64,000 nucleotides of DNA, taken from assembly GCF_017487405.1 (NCBI RefSeq), contig NZ_CP062222.1:1659001-1723000 (forward strand). Reading direction: 5' to 3'. The DNA is from Brevundimonas goettingensis (GTDB lineage Bacteria; Pseudomonadota; Alphaproteobacteria; Caulobacterales; Caulobacteraceae). Shown piece after piece: positions 26,601 to 35,395 of this stretch; the stretch's first letter is position 1; every line of letters starts with the position of its first letter. The translations under genes and the position numbers were made by a program. Below the pieces are notes generated by a model. The model saw nothing but the letters and a program-made list of their open reading frames with translations, was not told the origin of the DNA and made no database searches.

Positions 26601-29600
26601 TCGCGACCAACGGCGCCATCCTCTCGACCGCGTCCCAGACCCTGAGCTCGAACAGCGCGGTCTTCGCCGAGTCGCAGGGCAACGGCCTGATCACCATCAA
26701 CACCAGCGGCGCGGTAACGGGCTATGACGGCATCTACGCCCTGTCGGACGGCGCGGCGGGCGGCATCAACGTCCTGTCGACGGCGGCCGTCACCGGCACG
26801 AACCAGTACGGCGTCTACGGCCATACCAACGGCGGCAATATCCTGATCGATGCGCGCGGCCAGGTCTCCGGCGCCATCGGCGGCGTCGTCGGCACCATCG
26901 CAGGCAATGGCGCCGTGGCCCTGCGCACTGCAGGCGTCACCTCGTCCAGCGGTCCGGCGGTCTTTGGCCAGTCGGGCGGCAATGTCACCATCGCAACCGG
27001 CGCGGTCACCGCCAACGGCGGCACGGGCGTCACCTACCAGACCGGCGGCTCGCGCTATGTCCTGGACGCCTCGGCGACCAGCGGCTTCGGCGTGCTCGGC
27101 CTGTCGAGCGGCGGCAACGTCAGCCTGACCTCCACCGGCCTGGTCACCGGCGGCGCCGCGGGCGGCGTCTACGGCCAGACCATGGGTGCGGGCGCCATCG
27201 CCATCAACACGGCCGGCGTCACCGCCGCCGCCGGACGCGGCGTCGAAGCCTATGCCGCGGGCGGCGCGATCACCATCAACGGAACCGGCGCGATCAACGC
27301 CCTGGGCGTCGGCATCGCCGCCAACAACTCCGGCGCCGGCAGCATCAGCATCAACAACGTCGCCAACATCATTTCGGGCGCGGGCGCCAATGGCGTGGAT
27401 GCGGCGAACATCGGCACGGGCGCCACCACGATCGGCAGCGCCAACCAGCGCCTCGGCGCCGTCTCGGCGGGCGCGACGGGGATCTTCGCCACCAGCCAGG
27501 GCAACGTCTCGGTCTACGCCAACGGCGTCAACGCCGGAACGCGTGGCATCGTCGCCGCCAGCCAGGGCGCGAACCCCAACGGCGCGGTCGTCGTGAACGT
27601 CGCCGCCCCGATCAATGCAGCCTCAGGCTTCGGCATCGTCGCCGTCAACAACGGCGCCCTGGCGGCCAACACGATCTCGATCACCAGCACGGACTCGATC
27701 ACCTCGACCGGCGGATCGGGGATCAGCGCCCAGACGGTCGGCGGGGACATCACGATCAACGCCCGCAACGTCACTGCCTTCTCGGGCACGAACGGAACCT
27801 GGGACGCCATCTTCGCCGACGGACGCGGTGACTCGCTCGTGACCGTCAACACGGCGGCGGGCGGCATCAGCGGCACCTATCGCGGCATCGACGTGTCCAG
27901 CACCGGCACAACGGCCCGTTCGGGCATCGCGATCACGACCAATGCGGGCGTCGTCTCCGGCGGCGCCAGCCAGATCGCGATCAACGCCAACCTGAACGGC
28001 CTGGGCTCCACCACGATCAACACCGCCGCGCTGGGAACCCTCAGAGCCATCGGCGGCACCGGCATCTTCGCCAACGCCACGGGCGCGACCGGCGCCAACA
28101 ACATCACGATCAACAACCAGGCCCAGATCGGCGGGGCGGGCGCGAACAGGGTCGCCAACGGCATCGTCGCCTCTGTCAGCGGCGCGTCGAACAGCGGCAA
28201 TATCGCCATCACCTCCGGGGGCGCGATCAACGCCTCCAACGTCGGCATCAGCGCCACCACCACCTCGGGAACGGTGACGATCAATACGGCGGCGGGCGGC
28301 ACGATCGCTCCGGGCGCTACGGTCGGCATCCAGGCGGTCACCCAGACCGGCGCCATCACCATCAACCAGGCTGGTTCGATCGGCTCGGCGGGCGCCGGCA
28401 ACACCGTCGGCACCGGCATCTACGCCAGCATCGCCTCCGGCGCGGGGGCGCTGAACATCAACTCGTCGGGCGGCATCTATGTCTCGGCGGGTACGGGTCT
28501 CCAGAGCGCCGGCATCTACGCCGTCAACAGCGGGACCGGCGCGGTGAACGTGACCTCCAGCGGCGTCATCGACCCCGGCGCCTACGGCGTTGTGGTCCAG
28601 GGGGCGGGCCCGGTCTCCTACACCGCGACGGGCGGCCTCGTTGAAGGCGGTCAGGGCGTCTACGTCGCCTCGACCGGCAACGGCGCGGTCACCGTCACCT
28701 CGGCGCCCGGCACGACCATCACCGGCCTGAGCGGCATCGGCCTCCAGGCCGTCAGCGGGAACGGCCCGGTCGTCGTCACGGCGGGCGGCGCCGTCTCCGG
28801 CGCCACCTCCGGCATCGTGGCGACCTCGACGGGCTCCGGCTCGACCGTCGTCACCAACACCGGCGCAATCACCTCGGGCAGCGGACCGGCGATCAACGCC
28901 TCGTCCGGCACGGGCGGACTGAACCTGAACATCCAGGGCAACGTCGTCTCGGCGGGCGGCCCGGCCATTCTGGCCAACTCGGCCGGCGGCGGGACGATCA
29001 CCATCGCCTCCGGCGCCGTCGTCGCCGGTCGTGTCAACAGCGCGACGGACTCGGTCATCGCGCTGAACACCGCCTCCGGCACGAGCTCGACCATCAACGT
29101 CGCCCAGGGCGCCACGGTCCAGGCGGTCAGCGGCTCGCCGTTCACCACCGCCATCCGCGCCACCGGCGGCTCGGTCGTCGTCAACAACTCCGGCGTCATC
29201 TCCGGCCAGATCGACTTCTCGGCCCTGACCGGATCGAACACCGGCCAGATTTCGGGCGGAGCCGGCACCACCTTCCAGACCGGCGGCCTGTCGACCTTCA
29301 GCGCCGGCAATGACACCTTCACCAACGCCGGCCAGCTGGTGACCGTGGGAACTGTCACCAACTTCGATTTCCGCGGCGGAACCAACGTCTTCAACAACAA
29401 CGGCCAGATCTTCGTCGGCTTCAGCCCGGTCACGGCCAGCGGCTCAAGCTTCTTCCTGACGAGCCTGACGACCTTCAATAACGCCGGCTCGCTGAACCTG
29501 ATGAACGGCGTCCTCGGCGACGCTATCGTCGCCACGGGCGCCAACTACGTCGGCACGACAGGCGCACGCCTGCTGATCGACACGGCCATCGCCCCCGGCG

Positions 29601-30817
29601 GCCGTTCGGACGTCCTGACCGTGGGCACGACCTCGGGCGTCACCTCGGTGGCGATCCGCGATACGACGACCGGCTTCGGCGCCTACAACCCGACCGGCAT
29701 CGTGGTGGTCAATGGTTCGACCCACGCCGGCGACTTCGTCCTCGACGCAGGCTCCAGCTTCTACAACGCGGGCGTCTTCGGCGGCGCCATCGACAAGCCG
29801 GGCCTGTTCTTCAGCCAGCTGGGCGTCAACGCCTCGGGCCAGACCGTTCTCGTCAGCCTGCCCAAGGTCCAGGCCTACCAGTTCTCGACCCTGGCCTCGC
29901 AGGCCCAGGCCGCCTGGTACGAGACGGCGCCGCGCGCGGCCCGTCAGGCCGAGGTCCGCGATCAACTGGCGGCCGGCGAACGCGCCGGCGGCTTCTGGGT
30001 CGATGTCCAGGGCACGCACACCGCCCGCGAGGTCGACCGCTACGAAGCGACCCTGGCCGGCGTGAAGCACTATGACGCCTCCTACGGCCAGGACCTCAGC
30101 TCGGCGACGATCGGCATCGACGCGGTGCGCCCGATGATGGACGGCGACGTCGTCTTCGGCGCCTCGGTCGGTTACGTGAACTCCAGCGCCGACTTCGACA
30201 AACAGTCGACCTCCATCGACATGGACGGCTGGTCGGCCGGCGCCTACGCCACCTTCGTTCGGGGCGGCTGGTTCGTCGCGGGCACGGTCGGCGCCAACCA
30301 GTTGAACGCCGAGATCAAGGCCCCTCGCCTCGCCGGTTTCACCCATGCGGATACCGACATCACCTCTGTGGGCGCCACGGTCGAGGCGGGCTTCCGGGCC
30401 CCCTTCATCATGGGCACGCTCATCGAGACGACGGCGGCCCTGGCCTACGTCAACACCTCGGTGGACGACTTCGTCGCGGTGGGTTCGAACTTCCGCTTCG
30501 AGGACGGCGAAAGCCTGCGTCCGTCGCTGGGCGCGCGCGTCTCCGGCGACACGTCGATCGGCGGAAGCTGGACGACCCGCTACAACGTCTCGGTCCGCGC
30601 CGTCGGCGAAGCCCTGTCGGAGAACGCGGCCACGGTCGGCAGCGCCGGTCCGGACCTGCGCGTCCCCGATCAATTCGAAAACGCCTATGGCGAGGTCAAG
30701 GCCGGCCTGACCAGCCAGTCAGTCAACGGCTGGACAGTCTTCGGCGACGTCACTGGCCGCTACAGCGATGAGACCCGCGCCATCGGCGCCTCGGTGGGCC
30801 TGCGCCTGCGCTACTGA
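23681..30817 (+). CDS. Giant autotransporter (type V secretion) adhesin-like protein
   Basis: A 2378-residue outer-membrane protein. The signal peptide (MFKTRSAAMMTSASALVLAA, then MAPVAHAQQ) is followed by about 1900 residues of short repeats of the type GAVTINTAG/GNVSVYA, the pattern of a right-handed beta-helix passenger rich in Gly, Ala, Thr, Asn and Val with few charged residues. A longer repeat recurs three times (starts near 25151, 26249, 27407). From about residue 2080 the sequence switches to an autotransporter beta-barrel (GGFWVDVQGTHTAREVDRYE, GYVNSSADFDKQST) and ends with SVGLRLRY, a terminal aromatic suited to Bam recognition. Preceded by an AT-richer stretch (23580-23620) and followed by a strong terminator. 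Adhesion or biofilm role is inferred. Confidence 0.92.
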   Translation: MFKTRSAAMMTSASALVLAAMAPVAHAQQTEVGAPGQALTAGAITTLTGFISDGGANSSVGVYGADGDIVTLTGAVIDSRASANQTSFTANLQNGATNPLIVNILSGSSIQSASTAVSLYGQAYDVTIDASAGGSTFAAAGNGAALSANSNAANVSLLNGANTINSNTIALFAGSNSATGTVLVNSTGGTITAGGYGISTQSNGGTITIGQAAGVTTAISLTQNNATGISAFANGATPGAISITTGAGGTIDGGQIGINAVSNGAGAVDVNVGGVIGGTTAPTVRGVNATSQGGNVAVNATAAITGGQNGVYASTTGAGTVTVGTNAVTSASFDAVYLSGQAGNVDYTLNGANTVRGATGVTANATSGAIAIRALDAGSAIIGNTRAVDARTSAGGAIDINLAGATTGGVVGIVAGGPGSVTINTAAVNAPNDRAITATTTTGAVNIATTGAISGAQGGIYVVSAGAGATTISATGPVNGGTLSGIDSRNVGLGSATVGAANQRVGTVTGGSNGIFVTSGGDISIYAGTVTGAGRGVLASNQTSGGNFQVNGAVLIDVNGTVTANNGQGVTVVNNGALASNTNTVRVADVNSTGGSGIYSFSNGGATAITAGNITSTYGNNNGWTGVYAVANNGGNIGVTTGSINASFRGVDIENDGLGLGGLITVNTGAINGYQGIRAVAVGSAGVNIGQTNRIGAITTTGGSGVFATGAGDVNVSTTTVAATGGTAEVISTTANSPSIANATADVGFGVFGSSMGGSVNINASGLTSAVTADAIAAQTTATTGNITIYAAGATSTNARGIAAVAQGGNVGITTTGPVQASSFGIQAATSGAGTISILSTGPVTSTNANGIAAVTTGLGAVTVGSATNRLGAVTANGATGTGITAFGAGDVSVYASSVSGGTRGIVAANQYANPNGRVLIDVTGPVVGLNSWGIIGVNNGSLAANSLTINTGAVTGTGRTAISAQTVGGDINIATNGAILSTASQTLSSNSAVFAESQGNGLITINTSGAVTGYDGIYALSDGAAGGINVLSTAAVTGTNQYGVYGHTNGGNILIDARGQVSGAIGGVVGTIAGNGAVALRTAGVTSSSGPAVFGQSGGNVTIATGAVTANGGTGVTYQTGGSRYVLDASATSGFGVLGLSSGGNVSLTSTGLVTGGAAGGVYGQTMGAGAIAINTAGVTAAAGRGVEAYAAGGAITINGTGAINALGVGIAANNSGAGSISINNVANIISGAGANGVDAANIGTGATTIGSANQRLGAVSAGATGIFATSQGNVSVYANGVNAGTRGIVAASQGANPNGAVVVNVAAPINAASGFGIVAVNNGALAANTISITSTDSITSTGGSGISAQTVGGDITINARNVTAFSGTNGTWDAIFADGRGDSLVTVNTAAGGISGTYRGIDVSSTGTTARSGIAITTNAGVVSGGASQIAINANLNGLGSTTINTAALGTLRAIGGTGIFANATGATGANNITINNQAQIGGAGANRVANGIVASVSGASNSGNIAITSGGAINASNVGISATTTSGTVTINTAAGGTIAPGATVGIQAVTQTGAITINQAGSIGSAGAGNTVGTGIYASIASGAGALNINSSGGIYVSAGTGLQSAGIYAVNSGTGAVNVTSSGVIDPGAYGVVVQGAGPVSYTATGGLVEGGQGVYVASTGNGAVTVTSAPGTTITGLSGIGLQAVSGNGPVVVTAGGAVSGATSGIVATSTGSGSTVVTNTGAITSGSGPAINASSGTGGLNLNIQGNVVSAGGPAILANSAGGGTITIASGAVVAGRVNSATDSVIALNTASGTSSTINVAQGATVQAVSGSPFTTAIRATGGSVVVNNSGVISGQIDFSALTGSNTGQISGGAGTTFQTGGLSTFSAGNDTFTNAGQLVTVGTVTNFDFRGGTNVFNNNGQIFVGFSPVTASGSSFFLTSLTTFNNAGSLNLMNGVLGDAIVATGANYVGTTGARLLIDTAIAPGGRSDVLTVGTTSGVTSVAIRDTTTGFGAYNPTGIVVVNGSTHAGDFVLDAGSSFYNAGVFGGAIDKPGLFFSQLGVNASGQTVLVSLPKVQAYQFSTLASQAQAAWYETAPRAARQAEVRDQLAAGERAGGFWVDVQGTHTAREVDRYEATLAGVKHYDASYGQDLSSATIGIDAVRPMMDGDVVFGASVGYVNSSADFDKQSTSIDMDGWSAGAYATFVRGGWFVAGTVGANQLNAEIKAPRLAGFTHADTDITSVGATVEAGFRAPFIMGTLIETTAALAYVNTSVDDFVAVGSNFRFEDGESLRPSLGARVSGDTSIGGSWTTRYNVSVRAVGEALSENAATVGSAGPDLRVPDQFENAYGEVKAGLTSQSVNGWTVFGDVTGRYSDETRAIGASVGLRLRY
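25151..28560 (+). repeat. Three long internal repeats within the autotransporter passenger
   Basis: The block opening with a G(T)GA-T(T)VG-A-N-R-G pattern (GSATVGAANQRVGTVT, GAVTVGSATNRLGAVT, GATTIGSANQRLGAVS) starts near 25151, 26249 and 27407. In each it is followed by a SVYA/SIYA strand, GTRGIVAA or GRGVLAS, a VNNGALA/GSLAAN segment and GGSGI or AISAQTVGG. Periods are about 1098 and 1158 bases (roughly 366 and 386 residues). The end of the third unit is approximate. Confidence 0.7.
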
Positions 30818-30840
30818 TCCACCGCGCAGATGTCGACACA

Positions 30841-30878
30841 AGGGCCGCGTCTCGCAGGAGACGCGGCCCTTTGCTTTC
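30841..30878 (+). terminator. Rho-independent terminator behind the autotransporter
   Basis: Perfect 13-bp stem (AGGGCCGCGTCTC at 30841-30853, GAGACGCGGCCCT at 30858-30870) with a GCAG loop, followed by TTGCTTTC. It starts 23 bases past the stop codon. Confidence 0.9.
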
Positions 30879-31049
30879 ATCAACCCCCACAGCCCTGCCC
30901 TTCCAGTGACGAGCGTCCCCGAAGCGCCAGGAGCGGACGTTAGCTCGCCTCCTAAAATTGGACATGTCTCGCCGGCCGCAATCCCCAATGTGCCAGAGTC
31001 CGGGGTCCTGCTGCTGGCCACTTGATCCGTCGTCCCTTGAGATGGGTGC

Positions 31050-32156
31050 CTAGACGCCGATGACCGCAACGCGCGTAATCGCGGCGGCTTGGGCGGAGGT
31101 GAGCGTCACTCCTCTTGCGAAGTCCGCACGGCCCGGGCCACGCGACCCGTACTGCGAAAACCGGACGTCCTCCGGCTGCAGCATGGTGCGGGGATTGCCG
31201 TCCTTGCCGGTGTACCACATTTCGGTCCAGCCGGCCGGGGCGATGTGGTCGTCCATCCAGCAGTCGAGGAAGCTGGCGGCGGCGACAAAGCGGGGATCGC
31301 CGTAGCGACCGTCCGGGAAGGCGCTCGACGGCCGCCAGGGCCGTCCCAGATAGACCGACCCCCTCGCCGTTCCCGCCTCCTTCGTCAGGCGGCACCGATG
31401 GAAGACGAAGCCAAAGGGCTGGTCGACCGGTGTGCTCGGCGCGACGATATAGCCGTCGACGGGATCGACCGGGCGGGGCCGCGAGCGGATTTCGCAGGCC
31501 TCGAACCAGGCCCGGCCTGCGCCGAAGATGAAGTCATAGCTGCCCACGATCAGGCAACGTTCGAACAGGGCGGTCCCGGCGTCCGGGAACAGGGTGTCCT
31601 GATAGCTGAGGATGTCGCAGTCGCGGAGCACGGCCCGATCGGAGCCCTTGTCCAGCATCAGCGCCACCGCCTGCGGCCCCGCGCCATTGTGCGAGTGCAG
31701 ACCGCCAGGCTTCGTCATCTCGGCCAGGCCGTCGAAGGCGTTGTTGATCGTGAGGTTGCGGGCCTGGAAATCCGGCGCGCGGACGAACAGCGTCGGGGTG
31801 CGGAAGGTGCCCCAGTTGCGGCCGTCCGGCGCGGCCAGACCGGACGCCGCGAGATGATTGATCACCGAACCCGTCCGGCTTTCTCCCACCAGATGGATGA
31901 AGGGCTTGTCGATCACCACCTGTCCGTCATGGATGCCCCGCCCAATCAGGATGCGAAACGGCCGAACGCCATCCGCAGGCGCGGCCGCGATGGCGGCCGT
32001 CAGATCCGGATAGGCGGGAACGCCCGGAATACGCGCGATCCCTGAGCGCGACACCACGGCGTCGTAACGTGTCGCGTCTGCGGCCATCGCCCTCCCACTC
32101 AAGGGTGCGGCGACCGCCGCGGTAAGGATCAGACGACGAGAAACGGACGAAGACAT
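31050..32156 (-). CDS. Pectinesterase (CE8), exported
   Basis: A 368-residue enzyme that de-esterifies pectin. The N-terminus (MSSSVSRRLILTAAVAAPLS) has SRRL followed by a hydrophobic stretch, like a Tat or Sec signal. The family motifs are in order: GPQAVALML, LSYQDTLF (Asp), GSYDFIFGAGRAWFE (Asp) and VYLGRPWRP (Arg and Trp). It lies behind the TonB-dependent receptor gene but a terminator hairpin stands in the 70-base gap, with GAGG just before the ATG. The setting suggests uptake and processing of pectin-derived sugar. Length is normal for the family. Confidence 0.92.
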   Translation of the reverse strand: MSSSVSRRLILTAAVAAPLSGRAMAADATRYDAVVSRSGIARIPGVPAYPDLTAAIAAAPADGVRPFRILIGRGIHDGQVVIDKPFIHLVGESRTGSVINHLAASGLAAPDGRNWGTFRTPTLFVRAPDFQARNLTINNAFDGLAEMTKPGGLHSHNGAGPQAVALMLDKGSDRAVLRDCDILSYQDTLFPDAGTALFERCLIVGSYDFIFGAGRAWFEACEIRSRPRPVDPVDGYIVAPSTPVDQPFGFVFHRCRLTKEAGTARGSVYLGRPWRPSSAFPDGRYGDPRFVAAASFLDCWMDDHIAPAGWTEMWYTGKDGNPRTMLQPEDVRFSQYGSRGPGRADFARGVTLTSAQAAAITRVAVIGV

Positions 32157-32167
32157 TGAAGCCTCAA

Positions 32168-32206
32168 AGAAAAAGCGGGCGCCGGCCAGCGAAGCCGCCG
32201 ACGCCC
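32168..32206 (-). terminator. Terminator/possible attenuator just before pectinesterase
   Basis: Minus-strand stem GGGCGTCGGC/GCCGGCGCCC (10 bp with one G-U pair; plus-strand arms 32177-32186 and 32197-32206) followed by GCTTTTTCTTT. It ends 11 bases before the pectinesterase start codon and follows the TonB-receptor stop by about 20 bases, so it should limit read-through into the pectinesterase gene. Confidence 0.75.
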
Positions 32207-32226
32207 AATCCTCGGGAGGAGGAAGT

Positions 32227-35200
32227 CTAGAAGCTGTAGCGCACGCCGAAATTATACTGACGGCCGGTGTGGGAGTAGACGACCGTGCCGTCGCGGCGGC
32301 TGTCGGTGTACTGTTCGTTGAAGGCGTCCGTCAGGTTGAGACCCTCGAAGGTGAGTTTGACCTGGTCGGTCAGGGCCCAGGACGCCGAGGCGTCCACCGT
32401 CACAATGTCCCTCACGCCGTCGATGTCGTTGGTGCTGGTGCCGCTGGGCACGGCGGTCAGATAGCGGTCGCGATAGGCGGCCGAGACGCGGGCGCTGAAG
32501 CGGTCGTCCTCATAGTAGAGGGTGGCGTTGTAGGCCGTCTTCGACAGGCCGACGAGGTCGTTGTCCACGAAGCCGGTGGGAGAGCGCGCCGAGATGTAGC
32601 TGATCTCGGAATCGACCAAGGTGACGTTGAAGATGGCGCCGAGGTTGTCGAACGGTCCGGGCAGGAAGCTGAACGGCTGCTGGTAGCTGATCTCGATGCC
32701 CTTCAGCGGGCCGCCCTCGGTGTTGACGGGCCGGCTGAACAGGAAGACGTCGCTGGCCGAGACGCCCAGGCCGTTCAGAAGCTCGAGCGGCAGGCCCGAC
32801 TGGTTGAACGGCATCGAGACGCGCGAGGTCTGGATGTAGCTCTCGATGTCCTTGTAGAACAGGCCGACCGACAGCAAGGCGTCCGGCGCGAAATACCATT
32901 CGGCGGACAGGTCGTAGGTCGTGGCCCGGATCGGATCCAGTTCCGGATTGCCGGAGCTCACGCTGAACACGCCGACCGTGCTGAGGCTGCCGCCCGGCGT
33001 CACGCTGCCCAGGTTGGGCCGCGTCATCACCTTGGCCGCGCCGAACCGTACGAGGAAGTCCGGCGAGATCTCGGCCGTGACGTTCAGGGCCGGCAGGACG
33101 TCGTCGTAGTCGCGTTCGACGGTCGTCTGCTGGGCCGCGCCGGCGACCAGTTGATAGCCGGTCGAGCTCTGGTTGGTCTTGACGTAGCGGACCCCGACAT
33201 CCCCGCGGATCGGCACGGCACCGAGCTGGGTGTTGAAGTCGAGCTGGAGATAGGCGGCGGTGTCCTTTTCCGTCACGCTGCGGATATTCCCCCGCGCGTT
33301 GGCGTTGGAGGCGCCGCTGAGCTCGAACAGGCCCGTGCCGCTGTAGATGTTGAACAGATCGGCGAAGGCGTTGAGGTCCGGCGCGATCCAGCTCGTGACC
33401 GTGCCCGAGGGCGCGCCGAGATTGCGCCCGAAGCCGCTGACCAGCTGGGTCAGGCTGGCGAGGGTCAACCCCGCCGGCAGCTGCGGTACGACGGATTCGT
33501 TGACCCGGGCCAGAGCCCAGGAGTCGAACGCATATTCCTTGTAGTTGACGCCGCCCTTCAGGGTCAGGCTGTCGTTCAGGTCATAGGCGGCGTCGAACTG
33601 GCCGGTCTTGATCGTATTGGTCACGCCCTGGGGCCGCAGGCGGATTTCCGACCGAGCGGCGCCGAAATTGTAGGCCGCCGGGCTGGTGACGTCGAAGCCG
33701 TAGTTGATCAGCGGCAGGTTGCGGTTGTCGCGGTAATCGTAGGAATAGCCGTCCGTGTTCTCGCGGTTGAGGATCACCGTGGTCTGGACCGGGTTGTCGA
33801 AGTCCGACTTCGACCAGCCCACCAGACCCTTGACCCGGAAGCGGTCGCTGAACTGGTGCTCCAGCGTCAGAGTGCCTTGGGTGTATTTGGTGTCGAGCTC
33901 GTCGAAACGGGTTTCGGTCTCGATGTCGACGTCGTCGAACAGGCCGTAGACCATCTCGCCGTTGGAGTTGATCGCGCCGTCGCGGACAATGATCTCGGGT
34001 CGGCCGCCCTGGGAGGCGTTGCGGGCGAAGGACAGGGCCTCCAGCCAGTTCTCCTGACGGGTCGCCTTGAAGTCCGAGTAGAGGACGTCGAGGTTGATCA
34101 GGGTCGTGTCCTGGGGCCGGAACTGCAGCGACCCGGTCAGGCCTAGGCGCTCCTGGTCGTGAGTCAGCCGCCCGTAGCGCGGGAAGCGCGGCGTATAGAC
34201 GTCGGCGCGGCTGGCAGCCGTGTAGGGCGAAGCCGGGTTGAAGCCGCCGGCTTCGGTCCCGTTCAGCCAGCCGCCCGAGCCATGGCCCTCTTCCAGCAGG
34301 CGGCGCTTGGTGTAGGCGACCGAAACCAGGGCGCCGAGACGGCCGTCGAGCCAAGTGTTGCTAGCCAGGGCCGCGAAGCGCGGGTCCCACTCCTGCGACA
34401 GATCATTGTAGCCGTACTGGGCCGACAGGGCGAGGTTGGCGCCGCGATAATCGAACGGACGGCCGGTCTGCAGGTCGACGGTAGCCCCGAGCGAGCCCTC
34501 TTCGGTTTCAGCAGACGCCGTCTTGCGCACGGTAATGCTGTTGAAGAGTTCCGAGGCGAAGACGTTGAAGTCGAAGGCCCGGTTGCGGTTAGCGCCGCCC
34601 GAACTGTCGGTGCCCGAAGCCGTGCTCTGCCCCTCGACCCCGTTGATGCGCACGCGCGTGAACTGCGGTCCGAGACCACGCACCGTGATCTGCCTCCCCT
34701 CCCCGGCGTCGCGGGCGATGGAGACGCCCGGAACTCGCTGAATGGATTCGGCCAGATTGGCGTCCGGGAAATCGGCCATGTCCTCGGCCTTGATCACATC
34801 GACCACGCCGTTGGCGCGGCGCTTGGCGCTCAGGGCGCTGCCGAGAGACGCACGGAAACCGGTTACCACGATGGAGTCGATTTCAGTCGCCGTGTCGTCC
34901 TGGGCTTGCTCTGGAGCGGGCACCGACTGGGAGGTCGTGGAGACCTGAACGACCGGGCTGGCCGCTGCGAGCACGGCTGTGCGGCTGTCATTGGAGGCGA
35001 CGACGAGATTGCTGCCGGTCAGAAGGCGCGACAGGCCCTGATCCACGCCGAAGACGCCTTGAACAGCGGCGGTGCGTTGACCGGCGACCGCGGACGCCGG
35101 CGCGAGGATCTGCAGATTGGCCTGACGAGCGAACTCCGGCACGCCGGTCGCCGCCGCCTGGGCCGGAACGTTGAACTGTCTGGACTGGGCCAGAGCCCCC

Positions 35201-35277
35201 CCGGCGCTCGCGAGCGCCATGGAGCTGACGGCGACCATCAGGCTCGCCTTAACGACGGTATTGCACGTGAACGGCAT
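32227..35277 (-). CDS. TonB-dependent receptor with N-terminal STN signalling domain
   Basis: A 1016-residue outer-membrane receptor. After a signal peptide (about residues 1-31, ending GGALAQ) comes an STN secretin/TonB signalling domain (32-105), a linker with EIDSIVVTGFRASLGSAL (TonB box and plug start) and a plug with SIQRVPGVSIARDAGEGRQI. The rest is a 22-strand barrel ending RQYNFGVRYSF. The STN domain together with the FecR and FecI genes upstream means ligand binding should activate the sigma factor. GGGGAGG precedes the ATG. With the pectinesterase next door, an oligogalacturonide or other plant oligosaccharide is the likely ligand; that part is inference. Confidence 0.93.
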   Translation of the reverse strand: MPFTCNTVVKASLMVAVSSMALASAGGALAQSRQFNVPAQAAATGVPEFARQANLQILAPASAVAGQRTAAVQGVFGVDQGLSRLLTGSNLVVASNDSRTAVLAAASPVVQVSTTSQSVPAPEQAQDDTATEIDSIVVTGFRASLGSALSAKRRANGVVDVIKAEDMADFPDANLAESIQRVPGVSIARDAGEGRQITVRGLGPQFTRVRINGVEGQSTASGTDSSGGANRNRAFDFNVFASELFNSITVRKTASAETEEGSLGATVDLQTGRPFDYRGANLALSAQYGYNDLSQEWDPRFAALASNTWLDGRLGALVSVAYTKRRLLEEGHGSGGWLNGTEAGGFNPASPYTAASRADVYTPRFPRYGRLTHDQERLGLTGSLQFRPQDTTLINLDVLYSDFKATRQENWLEALSFARNASQGGRPEIIVRDGAINSNGEMVYGLFDDVDIETETRFDELDTKYTQGTLTLEHQFSDRFRVKGLVGWSKSDFDNPVQTTVILNRENTDGYSYDYRDNRNLPLINYGFDVTSPAAYNFGAARSEIRLRPQGVTNTIKTGQFDAAYDLNDSLTLKGGVNYKEYAFDSWALARVNESVVPQLPAGLTLASLTQLVSGFGRNLGAPSGTVTSWIAPDLNAFADLFNIYSGTGLFELSGASNANARGNIRSVTEKDTAAYLQLDFNTQLGAVPIRGDVGVRYVKTNQSSTGYQLVAGAAQQTTVERDYDDVLPALNVTAEISPDFLVRFGAAKVMTRPNLGSVTPGGSLSTVGVFSVSSGNPELDPIRATTYDLSAEWYFAPDALLSVGLFYKDIESYIQTSRVSMPFNQSGLPLELLNGLGVSASDVFLFSRPVNTEGGPLKGIEISYQQPFSFLPGPFDNLGAIFNVTLVDSEISYISARSPTGFVDNDLVGLSKTAYNATLYYEDDRFSARVSAAYRDRYLTAVPSGTSTNDIDGVRDIVTVDASASWALTDQVKLTFEGLNLTDAFNEQYTDSRRDGTVVYSHTGRQYNFGVRYSF

Positions 35278-35395
35278 GAGACTGCCTCCCCTTTTCTCGT
35301 TTCCATGTCCCGGACCCTTCTGACGAGGGTTCCGTCTTGAGCGATGATCGACCGCGGATTTTCCGTCGGGATCCTACGAAAAAAAATGCGAGGCT

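Noticed and set aside
23866..30673. Long antisense frames under the autotransporter (e.g. 29444-30673 minus)
   Set aside because: They arise from the strong codon bias of the repeat-rich plus-strand gene; composition is Ala/Val/Pro or Arg/Gly/Asp-rich without motifs, and the plus-strand gene has signal peptide, barrel and terminator.
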